A stretch of DNA of 64,000 nucleotides. It comes from Streptomyces sp. Ru73 (lineage in GTDB: Bacteria; Actinomycetota; Actinomycetes; Streptomycetales; Streptomycetaceae). Position numbers and translations under genes: made by a program. The notes beneath the pieces were generated by a model, which was not told the origin of the DNA, made no database searches, and saw nothing but the letters and a program-made list of their open reading frames with translations. Each line of letters opens with the position of its first letter. Within the stretch, counting starts at the first letter, position 1. The stretch covers positions 1 to 64,000 of the forward strand of contig NZ_PQSQ01000031.1 of the NCBI RefSeq assembly GCF_002920575.1, written 5' to 3'. Below, in pieces: positions 38,123 to 47,347 of this stretch.

Positions 38123-39148
38123 GTGAGGACGGGCACGAATACGGGCACACCACGGGACGCCGGCGGCGGGACCGTGGTGGCCGTGCGGGATCTGGTCAAG
38201 ACGTATCCCGCGGTGCGCGGGCGCCGCGGCGCCGCTGACCAGCCCGCCGTACGCGCCAGCGACGGCATCGCCCTGGACATCCGGCGCGGCGAGATCTTCG
38301 GCCTGCTGGGGCCCAACGGCGCCGGCAAGTCCACCCTGGTGCGCCAGCTCACCGGGCTGCTGCGGCCGGACTCCGGCAGCGTGACCGTGCTCGGCCACGA
38401 CATCGTGCGCCACCCGGAGCGCGCCGCCCGGCTGCTGGGCTACCTCGGCCAGGAATCCACCGCACTGGACGAGATGACCGTCGCGCTGGCCGTGGAGACC
38501 ACCGGGCGGCTGCGCGGGCTGGACACCGGCGCCGCGCGCCGCGAGCGGGACGCCGTCCTCGACGAGCTGGGCCTCACCGGCATCGCCGGCCGCCCGCTGA
38601 AGAAGCTGTCCGGCGGCCAGCGGCGGCTGGCCTGCTTCGCCACCGTGCTGGTGGGCGAGCGCCCGCTGCTGGTCCTGGACGAGCCGACCACCGGCATGGA
38701 CCCCGTGGCGCGGCGCGCCGTGTGGTCCGCCGTGGACCGGCGGCGCGCCGAGCGCGGTGCCACCGTCCTGCTCGTCACCCACAACGTCATCGAGGCGGAG
38801 ACCGTGCTGGACCGGGTCGCGGTGATCGACCGCGGCCGGGTCATCGCGTGCGACACGCCCGGCGGACTGAAGGAAATGGTGGGCGAGGAGGTGCGCGTGG
38901 AGCTGGTCTGGCGCGACAGCGCGCCCCTGGACGTGCCCGAGGTCGCCCGGCTCGGCGAGCAGGCGCGCAAGGGCGGCCGCCGCTGGACGCTGCGGCTGGC
39001 GCCGGACGAGGCGCGCGCCGCGGTGGCCGCGGTCACCGGCGGCCCCGCGTTCGCCGCACTGGACGATTTCACCCTCGCCACGCCCAGCCTGGAGGATGTC
39101 TACCTCGCGCTCGGCGGGCGGACCGAGGAAGGCTTGGTGAAGGCGTGA
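38123..39148 (+). CDS. ABC transporter ATP-binding protein
   Basis: This 341-aa ATPase of the ABC-2/drug-exporter (DrrA-like) class has Walker A GPNGAGKST, the signature LSGGQRRLACF, Walker B LLVLDEPTTGMD and the switch His in LVTHN. A C-terminal extension of about 90 residues is typical of DrrA-like ATPases. It is expected to drive the membrane protein encoded 37 bp downstream. The substrate is unknown. An N-terminal insertion (RGRRGAADQPAVRASDG) before the Walker A region is slightly longer than usual. Confidence 0.9.
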   Translation: MRTGTNTGTPRDAGGGTVVAVRDLVKTYPAVRGRRGAADQPAVRASDGIALDIRRGEIFGLLGPNGAGKSTLVRQLTGLLRPDSGSVTVLGHDIVRHPERAARLLGYLGQESTALDEMTVALAVETTGRLRGLDTGAARRERDAVLDELGLTGIAGRPLKKLSGGQRRLACFATVLVGERPLLVLDEPTTGMDPVARRAVWSAVDRRRAERGATVLLVTHNVIEAETVLDRVAVIDRGRVIACDTPGGLKEMVGEEVRVELVWRDSAPLDVPEVARLGEQARKGGRRWTLRLAPDEARAAVAAVTGGPAFAALDDFTLATPSLEDVYLALGGRTEEGLVKA

Positions 39149-39185
39149 GGGCGGCCCGGCCGGAACGGAAGAGGAGCGGCGCGGC

Positions 39186-40007
39186 GTGACTGTGGTACCT
39201 GCGGACACGGTGACCGGCGAGCGGGCCGGCACCGGGGCCCCCGACGCACCGGCGGCCGAACTGGCGCCGCGGGCCCGGCTCCGGCCCGCGCTGGGCGCCA
39301 TGTACCGGGCGCAGCTCTCCCGGGCCCGGGTGGCCCGCATCCCGCTGCTCTTCGTCGCCACCTTCCAGTCCGTCGGGATCATGGTCCTGATGCGCGGCGT
39401 GGCGGACGGCCCGGACGAGGCGCGTGCCGTGGTGGCCGGGTCCAGCGTGCTGGTCGTGGCCTTCGTGGCGCTGAACCTGCTCGCGCAGTACTTCGGCCAG
39501 CTGCGGGCCGGCGGCGGCCTGGACCATTACGCCACGCTGCCGGTCCCGCCGGCCGCCGTGGTGCTGGGCGCCGCGGCCGCCTACGCCTCCTTCACCGTGC
39601 CCGGTGCCGTGGTCACCGCGGTGGCCGGCAGCCTGCTCTTCCAGCTGCCGCTGGCCAACCTCTGGGTGCTGGTCGCCGTCATCCCGCTGTCCGGCGCCGC
39701 CCTGTCGGGCCTGGGCGCCGCGCTCGGGCTGCTCGCACCGCGCCAGGAGCTGGCCACGCTCCTCGGCCAGCTGGGCATGTCGGCGGCGCTGCTGCTCGGC
39801 GTGCTGCCGGCCGACCGGCTGCCCACCGTCATCGACTGGGCACGCGACCTGCTGCCGTCCACGTACGGCGTGGAGGCGCTCGCGCACAGCTTCGACGCGC
39901 ACCCCGACTGGCTGCTGATCTGCGCCGACCTGGGCGTCTGCGCCGCGGTCGGGGTGCTCTCGCTGGCCGTGGCCACCTGGGCGTACCGCCGGGCGGCCGT
40001 ACGGTGA
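39186..40007 (+). CDS. ABC-2 type transporter permease
   Basis: This 273-aa membrane protein has about six hydrophobic segments after a short Ala/Pro-rich N-terminus, the usual pattern of ABC-2 exporter permeases. It is the partner of the ATPase encoded just upstream. GTG 39186 has a GAGGAG ribosome binding site. The stop overlaps a GTG at 40004 that is in frame with the next gene. The exported substrate cannot be inferred. Confidence 0.87.
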   Translation: MTVVPADTVTGERAGTGAPDAPAAELAPRARLRPALGAMYRAQLSRARVARIPLLFVATFQSVGIMVLMRGVADGPDEARAVVAGSSVLVVAFVALNLLAQYFGQLRAGGGLDHYATLPVPPAAVVLGAAAAYASFTVPGAVVTAVAGSLLFQLPLANLWVLVAVIPLSGAALSGLGAALGLLAPRQELATLLGQLGMSAALLLGVLPADRLPTVIDWARDLLPSTYGVEALAHSFDAHPDWLLICADLGVCAAVGVLSLAVATWAYRRAAVR

Positions 40008-40072
40008 CCGGGCGGCGCGGGGCGACCGGCCCTGAGGAGCGTCCTGCCGCCGGTGAGGCGGCCGGGACCTGG

Positions 40073-40078
40073 CACGAT
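40073..40078 (+). promoter_or_regulatory. -10-like hexamer of the 40085 gene (leaderless)
   Basis: CACGAT ends six bases before GTG 40085. This favours GTG 40085 as the start over the upstream GTG 40004. Confidence 0.4.
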
Positions 40079-40084
40079 GGCGGG

Positions 40085-40780
40085 GTGAGTGCACCGCTGA
40101 CACCGCCCGACCGTCCGTCGAACCAGCAGCCGGGGGACGCCCGCGAACCGTGGGCCCGGCCCGCGACCGAGGAGGACCACGTGCCGACGCCCCCGCAGGA
40201 GTACGGCGGGTCAGGCGCCCGCCCCCTTGACGGGGACGGCGGCGCCGGCCTGCGCGGCGAGCTGCGCGAGGCCGTGCTGATCGTGCTGGTCACGACGGTG
40301 TGCGGGGCGCTGCTCGGCGTGCTGTGGGCATGGCTGGCGCCGCACGTCCCGCTGATCTCGGACGGCAAGGCGGTCTATCTGAAGAACCCCGAGGGCGAGG
40401 AGTCGATCGGCGCCGACGGCACGTTCATGCTGCTCGGCCTGGGGCTGGGCGTGCTGAGCGCCGCCGTGGTCTTCCTGTGGCGGCGGCGCGGCGGCGTGCC
40501 GCTGGTGGTGGCGCTGGTCCTCGGCGGCCTGCTGGCCTCGGTGCTCGCCTGGCGGCTCGGGATGCTGCTGGGCCCCGAGCAGGACGTGGTCGCGCAGGCC
40601 AAGGCGGCCGGCAAGGGCGTCGCCTTCGACGCGCCGCTGCGGCTGCAGGCCAAGGGCGCGCTGCTGGCCTGGCCCATCGGGGCCGCGCTGGCGAACCTCC
40701 TGCTGACCGGGATGTTCGGGCCGCGCGACCCCGAGCCGTTCGTACCGGACTGGCACGCGCCGCAGCCGCCGCGGGACTGA
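40085..40780 (+). CDS. Four-segment membrane protein, possibly DUF2567-like
   Basis: This 231-aa protein has a Pro-rich disordered N-terminus of about 55 residues and four hydrophobic segments (AVLIVLVTTVCGALLGVLWA, FMLLGLGLGVLSAAVVFLW, PLVVALVLGGLLASVLAW and LLAWPIGAALANLLLTGMFG). I tentatively place it with actinobacterial DUF2567 membrane proteins. GTG 40085 is preferred; starting at GTG 40004 would add 27 residues and overlap the permease gene. Function is unknown. Confidence 0.7.
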   Translation: MSAPLTPPDRPSNQQPGDAREPWARPATEEDHVPTPPQEYGGSGARPLDGDGGAGLRGELREAVLIVLVTTVCGALLGVLWAWLAPHVPLISDGKAVYLKNPEGEESIGADGTFMLLGLGLGVLSAAVVFLWRRRGGVPLVVALVLGGLLASVLAWRLGMLLGPEQDVVAQAKAAGKGVAFDAPLRLQAKGALLAWPIGAALANLLLTGMFGPRDPEPFVPDWHAPQPPRD

Positions 40781-40832
40781 GGCCCCGGGCGGCCGGGCGC
40801 GGAACGGGCCGGGCGGCCGGCGCGCTTCCCGG

Positions 40833-40907
40833 CTAGGCCGGGCGGCGGCCGTGGTTGGCGCGGCCCTTCTTGATGCGCCACTTCCGCTTGCGGGTCTTCT
40901 TGGACAC
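40833..40907 (-). CDS. Ribosomal protein bL37-like small basic protein (24 aa)
   Basis: The minus strand encodes a 24-residue, strongly basic peptide starting VSKKTRKRKWRIKKG and ending ANHGRRPA. The start GTG 40907 has a near-perfect GGAGGAGG six bases upstream. Size, charge and the ANHG(R/K)RP ending match my memory of the actinobacterial large-subunit protein bL37, first seen in mycobacterial ribosome structures. It is easily missed because of its length. It lies 73 bp downstream of the ybaK gene on the same strand. Confidence 0.75.
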   Translation of the reverse strand: MSKKTRKRKWRIKKGRANHGRRPA

Positions 40908-40980
40908 GAGGGACCTCCTCCGTGAGCGGTCCCTGGTGGTACTAGTCGGGGCCGCCCGTGCCGTAAAGGGGTCCCGTCGG

Positions 40981-41481
40981 TCAGGCCCGGCCGATCGGGG
41001 CGAACACCGCGCCGGTGAGCGCCGCCAGGTCCTTCGGGGACAGCTCGACCTCCAGGCCGCGGCGGCCCGCCGACACGCAGACCGTCGCCAGGGCCTCGGC
41101 GGAGGCGTCCACCACCGTGCGCAGCTTCTTGCGCTGGCCGAGCGGGGAGATGCCGCCGCGTACGTAGCCGGTGGTGCGCTCGGCGAGCGCGGGGTCGGCC
41201 ATCGCGGCGCGCTTGCCGCCCACCGCAGCGGCCAGCGCCTTCAGGTCCAGCGAGCCGGAGACCGGGACGACGGCCACGGTGAGCGTGCCGTCCACGTCCG
41301 CCAGCAGGGTCTTGAACACCTGGTCGGGGGAGACGCCCAGCGCCTCGGCCGCCTCCTCGCCGTACGACGGCGCCGCCGGGTCGTGCTCGTAGGAGTGCGT
41401 GGTGAAGGCGACGCCGGCCTGCGTCAGGGCCACCGTCGCCGGGGTGCCGCCCTGCTTGCCGCCCTTGGACTTCTTCGCCAA
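40981..41481 (-). CDS. ybaK: YbaK/EbsC family Cys-tRNA(Pro) deacylase
   Basis: This 166-aa protein has the YbaK editing-domain fold and would hydrolyse mischarged Cys-tRNA-Pro in trans. Typical elements are YEHDPAAPSYGEEAAEALG, VFKTLLADVDG, the catalytic-Lys region GGKRAAMADP, and TTGYVRGGISPLGQRKKL. The start is a TTG at 41481, giving a Lys-rich N-terminus (AKKSKGGKQGG) with GGAG upstream. A TTG start is unusual but matches the usual YbaK N-terminus. The LON-domain gene ends 15 bp upstream on the same strand. Confidence 0.9.
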   Translation of the reverse strand: MAKKSKGGKQGGTPATVALTQAGVAFTTHSYEHDPAAPSYGEEAAEALGVSPDQVFKTLLADVDGTLTVAVVPVSGSLDLKALAAAVGGKRAAMADPALAERTTGYVRGGISPLGQRKKLRTVVDASAEALATVCVSAGRRGLEVELSPKDLAALTGAVFAPIGRA

Positions 41482-41496
41482 CGCTCCGTCCTCGCG

Positions 41497-42270
41497 TCAG
41501 TTCGGGTGGGTCTGCTGCCGGGTGAGGTCCACGGCCGGCAGCGACGGGAGCTTACCGATCACCGCGGTCTCCTGGCGCAGCATTTTCAGCTCCTGCGAGA
41601 GGCGCGCCGCGGTGCTGGGGGCCTCCAGGAGCTGCTGCTTGCGCGGCACGTCCAGGACGGTCGCCGCCGCCACCAGGTACGACAGGACGGCCGGGTCGTC
41701 CGGCAGCTCCTGGGAGCTGGTCACGGTGCGCTCGTTCGCCCACGCCAGCTTCTTCTGGTACGTCCGGAACGCGCGCTCCACACCGGCGGCCAGCGCCCCC
41801 GCGCCGTCCCCTTCGTCCTCCTCCAGCGGCTCGACCTCGCCGGTGAGGTAGGGGCCCGAGGCGTCGACCGAGAGCAGCCGGAAGCGGGTGGTGCCGGTGG
41901 TCAGCACCTCGAAGGCGGTGTTCTCGTCGCTGCCCTCGGGGGCCGGGCCCGCCGCGGTGCTCTTCTCCTGGATCGTCGCCGCGTCCGCGATGCAGCCGAC
42001 GGGGTGGAAGGCGCGCATCGGGTCGTCGCCGAAGCCGGCCGCCGCGCCCTTGTCGGGCAGGGCGGTCGTGTCCGGCATGCCAGGGGCGGTCGGCGCGACC
42101 TCCCGGCCGTCGCGGATCGCGACGACCCCGAAGCGACGCTCGTCCTCCGGGAGGCCGAGCAGGTCCCGCATGAGCGCTCGGTACCGCGCTTCGAAGACGT
42201 TCAGCGGGAGCACGAGTCCCGGGAACAGCACCGAGTTCAGCGGGAAGAGCGGTAGGCGCACGGAGGTCAC
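41497..42270 (-). CDS. LON substrate-binding domain protein
   Basis: This 257-aa protein is a stand-alone Lon N-terminal domain (LON_substr_bdg, PF02190). RLPLFPLNSVLFPGLVLPLNVFE is the hallmark first strand pair, and a C-terminal helical region follows. There is no AAA+ or protease domain, so it is not a Lon protease; it may bind unfolded proteins or act as an adaptor (inference). GTG 42270 lies eight bases after a TAGGCT hexamer, so its mRNA is probably leaderless. Confidence 0.87.
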   Translation of the reverse strand: MTSVRLPLFPLNSVLFPGLVLPLNVFEARYRALMRDLLGLPEDERRFGVVAIRDGREVAPTAPGMPDTTALPDKGAAAGFGDDPMRAFHPVGCIADAATIQEKSTAAGPAPEGSDENTAFEVLTTGTTRFRLLSVDASGPYLTGEVEPLEEDEGDGAGALAAGVERAFRTYQKKLAWANERTVTSSQELPDDPAVLSYLVAAATVLDVPRKQQLLEAPSTAARLSQELKMLRQETAVIGKLPSLPAVDLTRQQTHPN

Positions 42271-42278
42271 AGCCCGTA

Positions 42279-42284
42279 AGCCTA
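42279..42284 (-). promoter_or_regulatory. -10 hexamer of the LON-domain gene (leaderless)
   Basis: TAGGCT on the minus strand ends eight bases before GTG 42270. Confidence 0.5.
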
Positions 42285-42345
42285 AATGGTCGGCGGCGTC
42301 CCGCGAGGGGCCGGGCGTCACAGGAGTGTTTCCCGGCCCCGCGCT

Positions 42346-43944
42346 TCACGAGCGCCGGAGCAGCCGCGAGGCACCGGCGGCGACCGTGGTGGCCAGCATC
42401 CAGCCCGCCAGGATCATGATCGCGGCGACCCACTGCGAGCCGCCCTCCGGCCGCCAGTAACTGTCCTGGTTCAGGTCGATGACCGGCAGAAGCAGGTCCA
42501 GCGAGTACAGGTACGGGTTCCACAGCGGGGTCTCGCCGGGCTTCAGCGCGTGCGGCGGGTTCTGCGAGAAGAAGACCGTGCCCACCGCCCACAGGACGGC
42601 CATCCAGACGGCGGCGCGGCCGGGCCGGTACCCGTAGGCCACCGTCCAGTCCTGCAGGTAGCCCCAGGCCTTCCCGGCGAGCGGCAGCGTCTCGCGGCGT
42701 CTGCGCTGCTTGGCGAGGAGGACCTCACGGGCGTCCGCGTCCTCACCGCTGCGCCGCAGGGCCGCGGCCAGCATCTCGTACGGCTCGGGCGCGTACTCCG
42801 GCGTGGCCGCCGCGACCCACTGCAGGCGCAGCGAGAGCGGGAAGTGGCCGCGGGGGATCAGCGTCTCGTAGGCGAAGCCGGCCATCCACAGGCCGCCGAG
42901 CCCCGGCCAGCTGGTCGACTTGTCGACAAGGTTGACCACTCTGGCGCCGGAGAGGATGACCCGGCCGCGCTGCGGGCGCTCGCCCAGGAACCGCAGCTCG
43001 GGCGTCTGTATCCGGCGCATGGACAGTTCCTGGTCGGACTCCAGGATGAAGCGGGCCTGGTCCAGGTCGACCGCGTCGCCGAAGCGGCCGTCGTCCAGCC
43101 GCATGCCGCCCTCGCACTCGAAGCGCTGCATACGGGTGCCGCGCGCCGGTGTGGCCGTGATGCCGTACGGGGGCGTGGCGCTGCCGGCGACCGCGCCGGA
43201 GAGGCCCGCCGCCGTGAGGTACAGCGTGCGCTCGACGGTGAGCTGCGGGGCGTTCAGCGCCCGACGGCCGTAGGGATTGCTCAGCCGGCTGCCGCGCAGG
43301 CTCAGCGACACGCCGATCGTGGCGCCGCGCAGCGTCAGCTCGCCGTAGGACTCCAGCATCTCGGCCTGGAGGTCCTGGGCCACGGTCAGGCCGTCGGCGG
43401 TGATGGACCGGCCACGCCGGTCCTTGTGCACCACGGCCTGGTTGAGCATGAGGTCCGTGCCGATGTGCGCGTCGGTGAGCCGGATGCCGTTCTGGACGAC
43501 ACAGCGCGGCAGGTGCAGGTCACCCTCGGTGTGCAGACGGGCGGCCTCCAGCCGCGGAATGGCGCAGTTGACCATCCGCAGCGTCGAGAAGCGGCTCTCC
43601 GGCAGCAGGATCTCGTTCTCGAAGCGGCAGTCGCGCAGCTCCACAAATGGCGTGATCGTGCCCCCCGCGACGTCGAGGGGACCGGTGATGTAGGCGCCGG
43701 TCAGCTTCAGGGCCGAGACCCGGCCGGGCTGCGCCGGCGGACCGTTCAGCAGCAGGAGCGCGACGACCCTGGCGCGAACCGTGCGCTCGGGACCCCACTC
43801 GTGGCGGCCGTGCGGATCGTTGCGCGCCGGGTCGTCGGTGCGCAGATCACACGTGCTGCCGTTGCGGAACGCCTGCCAGAGGCTCCATTCCGCCGAGGTC
43901 AGCTCCAGCTCGGGCGGCGCGTCGCCGTCGGTGGGGTCACTCAC
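42346..43944 (-). CDS. Beta-solenoid membrane protein of unknown function
   Basis: This 532-aa protein has an N-terminal region of about 60 residues, then roughly 270 residues of short repeated strands resembling pentapeptide-repeat or other right-handed beta-solenoids (e.g. LKLTGAYITGPLDVAGGTI, VELRDCRFENEILLPESRF). The C-terminal part has two or three membrane segments (AAVWMAVLWAVGTVFF and VAAIMILAGWMLATTVAAG). I recall homologues annotated as oxidoreductases; I see no nucleotide- or metal-binding motif to support that. GTG 43944 follows GGGGGAGG. It ends 75 bp from the LON-domain gene start. Confidence 0.72.
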   Translation of the reverse strand: MSDPTDGDAPPELELTSAEWSLWQAFRNGSTCDLRTDDPARNDPHGRHEWGPERTVRARVVALLLLNGPPAQPGRVSALKLTGAYITGPLDVAGGTITPFVELRDCRFENEILLPESRFSTLRMVNCAIPRLEAARLHTEGDLHLPRCVVQNGIRLTDAHIGTDLMLNQAVVHKDRRGRSITADGLTVAQDLQAEMLESYGELTLRGATIGVSLSLRGSRLSNPYGRRALNAPQLTVERTLYLTAAGLSGAVAGSATPPYGITATPARGTRMQRFECEGGMRLDDGRFGDAVDLDQARFILESDQELSMRRIQTPELRFLGERPQRGRVILSGARVVNLVDKSTSWPGLGGLWMAGFAYETLIPRGHFPLSLRLQWVAAATPEYAPEPYEMLAAALRRSGEDADAREVLLAKQRRRRETLPLAGKAWGYLQDWTVAYGYRPGRAAVWMAVLWAVGTVFFSQNPPHALKPGETPLWNPYLYSLDLLLPVIDLNQDSYWRPEGGSQWVAAIMILAGWMLATTVAAGASRLLRRS

Positions 43945-44100
43945 CGCGGCCTCCCCCTCTCGTTCCGGCCGCGCCGTCCGGGCGCCGCCGTCTCTCCGTG
44001 CGTACCGGGCGTCCCACCCGTACCGGCGCGGCCCCCTCGGCACCCCATTCCCACTGAGTGACCGGGTGAACGCCAGTGGTCAGAATCACCCCGGGGAGTG

Positions 44101-44119
44101 CGTATCACCGATTGATACG
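44101..44119. promoter_or_regulatory. Palindrome upstream of the his operon
   Basis: Perfect 7-bp arms CGTATCA and TGATACG flank CCGAT, a 19-bp operator-like dyad about 40 bp before the hisD GTG. It sits just upstream of the likely -35 region of a promoter whose -10-like GACACT is at 44147-44152. Confidence 0.55.
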
Positions 44120-44158
44120 GGCGGCGGACACCGGCAGTGCGTCTGAGACACTGGAGGG

Positions 44159-45484
44159 GTGATCTCCCGAATCGATCTGCGCGGTGACGCCCTCCCCGAG
44201 GGCGGCGCACTGCGCGACCTGCTGCCCCGTGCCGAGTTCGACGTGGAAGCCGCCCTGGAGAAGGTGCGGCCCATCTGCGAGGACGTGCGCCATCGTGGCA
44301 CGGCTGCGCTGATCGAGTACGCCCATCGGTTCGACCGGGTGGAGATCGAGCGGGTACGGGTGCCCGCCGAGGCACTGCGGACCGCGCTGGCCGAGCTGGA
44401 CCCGGAGGTCCGGGCCGCGCTGGAGGAGTCCATCAAGCGGGCCCGCACCGTCCACCGTGAGCAGCGGCGTACGGACGTGACGACGAAGGTCGTGCCCGGC
44501 GGCACGGTCACCGAGCGGTGGGTGCCGGTCGAGCGCGTCGGTCTGTATGTGCCCGGTGGCCGCTCGGTCTACCCCTCGTCCGTGGTGATGAACGTCGTCC
44601 CGGCCCAGGAGGCCGGCGTCGAGTCCCTCGCCATCGCCTCGCCGCCGCAGGCCGAGTTCGGCGGCCTGCCGCACCCCACCATCCTGGCCACCTGCGCCCT
44701 GCTGGGCGTGGACGAGGTCTACGCGGCCGGCGGTGCCCAGGCCGTCGCGATGTTCGCGTACGGCACCGAGGACTGCCTGCCGGTGAACCTCGTCACGGGC
44801 CCCGGCAACATCTACGTCGCCGCCGCCAAGCGCCTGCTCAAGGGCCGCATCGGCATCGACTCCGAGGCCGGCCCCACCGAGATCGCCATCCTCGCTGACG
44901 ACACCGCTGACCCGGCGCACGTGGCCGCCGACCTGATCAGCCAGGCCGAGCACGACCCGATGGCCGCCGCCGTCCTGGTCACCGCCTCCGAGGAGCTGGC
45001 CGAGAAGGTCGAGAAGGAGCTGGAGCCGCAGGTCCGCGCGACCCGGCACGTCGAGGACCGGATCATCCCGGCGCTGGCCGGCAGGCAGTCGGCGATCGTC
45101 CTGGTCGACGGCCTGGACGAGGGTCTGAAGGTGGTGGACGCCTACGGCGCCGAGCACCTGGAGATCCAGACCGCGGACGCCGCGGCGGTGGCCGCGCGGG
45201 TCCGCAACGCCGGCGCGATCTTCGTCGGCCCGTACGCGCCCGTCTCGCTCGGCGACTACTGCGCGGGCTCCAACCACGTCCTGCCCACCGGCGGCTGCGC
45301 GTGCCACTCCTCGGGGCTGTCCGTGCAGTCCTTCCTGCGCGGCATCCATGTCGTGGACTACACCCGCGACGCACTGGCCGAGGTCGCCCACCACGTGGTG
45401 ACCCTCGCCGAGGCCGAGGACCTCCCGGCACACGGCGCGGCCATCAAGGCAAGGTTCGACTGGAAGGTCCCGCAGGGCAAGTGA
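44159..45484 (+). CDS. hisD: Histidinol dehydrogenase
   Basis: HisD catalyses the last two steps of histidine synthesis, histidinol to histidine, with NAD+ and Zn2+. The 441-aa protein shows family motifs such as [19 protein letters not shown], the NAD-binding stretch [27 protein letters not shown], and [14 protein letters not shown] with Zn-ligand Gln and His. The [17 protein letters not shown] region is near the C-terminus. GTG 44159 has GGAGG directly before it, too close for ideal spacing, and a -10-like GACACT six bases upstream, so initiation may be leaderless. Its stop overlaps hisC. Confidence 0.97.
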   Translation: MISRIDLRGDALPEGGALRDLLPRAEFDVEAALEKVRPICEDVRHRGTAALIEYAHRFDRVEIERVRVPAEALRTALAELDPEVRAALEESIKRARTVHREQRRTDVTTKVVPGGTVTERWVPVERVGLYVPGGRSVYPSSVVMNVVPAQEAGVESLAIASPPQAEFGGLPHPTILATCALLGVDEVYAAGGAQAVAMFAYGTEDCLPVNLVTGPGNIYVAAAKRLLKGRIGIDSEAGPTEIAILADDTADPAHVAADLISQAEHDPMAAAVLVTASEELAEKVEKELEPQVRATRHVEDRIIPALAGRQSAIVLVDGLDEGLKVVDAYGAEHLEIQTADAAAVAARVRNAGAIFVGPYAPVSLGDYCAGSNHVLPTGGCACHSSGLSVQSFLRGIHVVDYTRDALAEVAHHVVTLAEAEDLPAHGAAIKARFDWKVPQGK

Positions 45485-46587
45485 CCAGGATCGACGATCT
45501 CCCCATCCGGGACGAGCTGCGCGGCAAGTCCCCGTACGGCGCCCCCCAGCTGGACGTGCCGGTACGCCTGAACACCAACGAGAACCCCTACCCGCTCCCC
45601 GAGGCGCTCGTGCAGCGGATCGCCGAGCGGGTCACCGAGGCGGCCCGCGACCTCAACCGCTACCCGGACCGGGACGCGGTCGAGCTGCGCACGGAGCTGG
45701 CCCGGTACCTCTCCCGCACCGGTGGCCACGAGGTCACCAAGGACCAGGTCTGGGCGGCCAACGGCTCCAACGAGGTCATCCAGCAGCTGCTGCAGACCTT
45801 CGGCGGCCCGGGGCGCTGCGCCATCGGCTTCGAGCCCTCGTACTCCATGCACGGCCTGATCTCGCGCGGCACGGGCACGGAGTGGATCTCGGGCCCGCGC
45901 AACGACGACTTCACCATCGACGTCGAGGCGGCCAAGAAGGCCATCGCCGAGCGCAAGCCCGACGTGGTCTTCATCTGCTCGCCGAACAACCCGACCGGCA
46001 CGGCGGTGGAAGCCGGGACGGTGCTGGCGCTGTACGAGGCGGCGCAGGCCGCCAAGCCCTCGCTGGTGGTGATCGACGAGGCGTACGGCGAGTTCAGCCA
46101 CCGCCCCTCGCTGCTGCCGCTGATCGAGAACCGGCCGAACCTGGTCGTCTCCCGGACGATGTCCAAGGCGTTCGGCGCGGCCGGACTGCGCCTGGGCTAC
46201 CTCGCCGCCGACCCGGCCGTGGTCGACGCCGTGCAGCTGGTGCGCCTGCCGTACCACCTCTCCTCGGTCACCCAGGCCACCGCGCTGGCGGCCCTGGAGC
46301 ACACCGATACGCTGCTGAAGTACGTCGAGCAGCTGAAGACCGAGCGGGACCGCATCGTCGAGGAGCTGCGCGCGATCGGCTGTGAGGTCGTCGACTCCGA
46401 CGCCAACTTCGTCCAGTTCGGCCGGTTCGACGACCAGCACGCCGCCTGGCAGGCCATCCTCGACCGGGGCGTCCTGGTCCGAGACAACGGAGTGCCGGGC
46501 TGGCTGCGGGTATCCGCCGGCACCCCGGCCGAGAACGACGCGTTCCTCGATGCGGTGCGCGCGATCATGAAGGAGACAGGCGCATGA
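45481..46587 (+). CDS. hisC: Histidinol-phosphate aminotransferase
   Basis: HisC is the PLP-dependent aminotransferase that makes L-histidinol phosphate from imidazole-acetol phosphate. The 368-aa fold-type I protein shows [11 protein letters not shown] at the N-terminus, the cofactor-binding NPTG ([10 protein letters not shown]), IDEAYGEF, and the PLP lysine in [17 protein letters not shown] (Lys 229). GTG 45481 overlaps the hisD stop (GTGA), and the stop overlaps the hisB start (ATGA), so the genes are coupled. Confidence 0.97.
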   Translation: MTRIDDLPIRDELRGKSPYGAPQLDVPVRLNTNENPYPLPEALVQRIAERVTEAARDLNRYPDRDAVELRTELARYLSRTGGHEVTKDQVWAANGSNEVIQQLLQTFGGPGRCAIGFEPSYSMHGLISRGTGTEWISGPRNDDFTIDVEAAKKAIAERKPDVVFICSPNNPTGTAVEAGTVLALYEAAQAAKPSLVVIDEAYGEFSHRPSLLPLIENRPNLVVSRTMSKAFGAAGLRLGYLAADPAVVDAVQLVRLPYHLSSVTQATALAALEHTDTLLKYVEQLKTERDRIVEELRAIGCEVVDSDANFVQFGRFDDQHAAWQAILDRGVLVRDNGVPGWLRVSAGTPAENDAFLDAVRAIMKETGA

Positions 46588-47186
46588 CTCGCGAGGGTCG
46601 CATTGGGCGCATTGAGCGCAAGACCAAGGAGACCTCCGTCCTCGTCGAGATCGACCTCGACGGCACCGGACAGGTCGACGTCTCGACCGGCGTGGGCTTC
46701 TACGACCACATGCTCGACCAGCTCGGCCGGCACGGACTCTTCGACCTCACCGTGAAGACCGACGGCGACCTGCACATCGACACCCACCACACCATCGAGG
46801 ACACAGCCCTCGCGCTGGGCGCCGCCTTCAAGCAGGCCCTCGGCGACAAGGTGGGCATCTACCGCTTCGGCAACTGCACCGTCCCGCTGGACGAGTCGCT
46901 CGCCCAGGTCACCGTGGACCTCTCGGGCCGTCCCTACCTGGTCCACACCGAGCCCGAGAACATCGCGCCGATGATCGGCACCTACGACACGACGATGACC
47001 CGGCACATCCTGGAGTCCTTCGTCGCGCAGGCGCAGATCGCGCTGCACGTCCACGTGCCGTACGGGCGCAACGCCCACCACATCGTCGAGTGCCAGTTCA
47101 AGGCGCTGGCCCGGGCGCTGCGGTACGCCTCCGAGCGGGACCCGCGCGCGGCCGGCATCCTGCCCTCGACGAAGGGCGCGCTGTGA
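46584..47186 (+). CDS. hisB: Imidazoleglycerol-phosphate dehydratase
   Basis: HisB dehydrates imidazole glycerol phosphate, a Mn-dependent cytoplasmic step. The 200-aa protein is the monofunctional type, without the HAD phosphatase domain of the enterobacterial fusion. Metal-binding His clusters are visible in [30 protein letters not shown] and [23 protein letters not shown] 46584 overlaps the hisC stop. Its stop overlaps a small membrane-protein gene. Confidence 0.97.
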   Translation: MTREGRIGRIERKTKETSVLVEIDLDGTGQVDVSTGVGFYDHMLDQLGRHGLFDLTVKTDGDLHIDTHHTIEDTALALGAAFKQALGDKVGIYRFGNCTVPLDESLAQVTVDLSGRPYLVHTEPENIAPMIGTYDTTMTRHILESFVAQAQIALHVHVPYGRNAHHIVECQFKALARALRYASERDPRAAGILPSTKGAL

Positions 47187-47347
47187 ACGGCCTCTCCACG
47201 GTCTTCCTCCTCGTCGGCCTCTTCCTGCTCGGCGGGGTCTACTCCTTCTGGAAGCAGAAGCTGCCCAAGAGCGTGATCGTGCTGCTCGCCATCGGCTCGG
47301 TGCTGTGCCTGGCCGCCGGCATCGTGCGGCTGGAGGTATGGAATTGA
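47183..47347 (+). CDS. Small membrane protein in the his operon (54 aa)
   Basis: GTG 47183 overlaps the hisB stop (GTGA) and the product overlaps the start of hisH. The 54-aa protein has two hydrophobic segments ([18 protein letters not shown] and [19 protein letters not shown]) separated by a basic WKQKLPK turn, a likely hairpin in the membrane. Tight coupling on both sides argues for real expression. I recall the same small membrane protein in other Streptomyces his operons, but it has no known function. Confidence 0.8.
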   Translation: MNGLSTVFLLVGLFLLGGVYSFWKQKLPKSVIVLLAIGSVLCLAAGIVRLEVWN

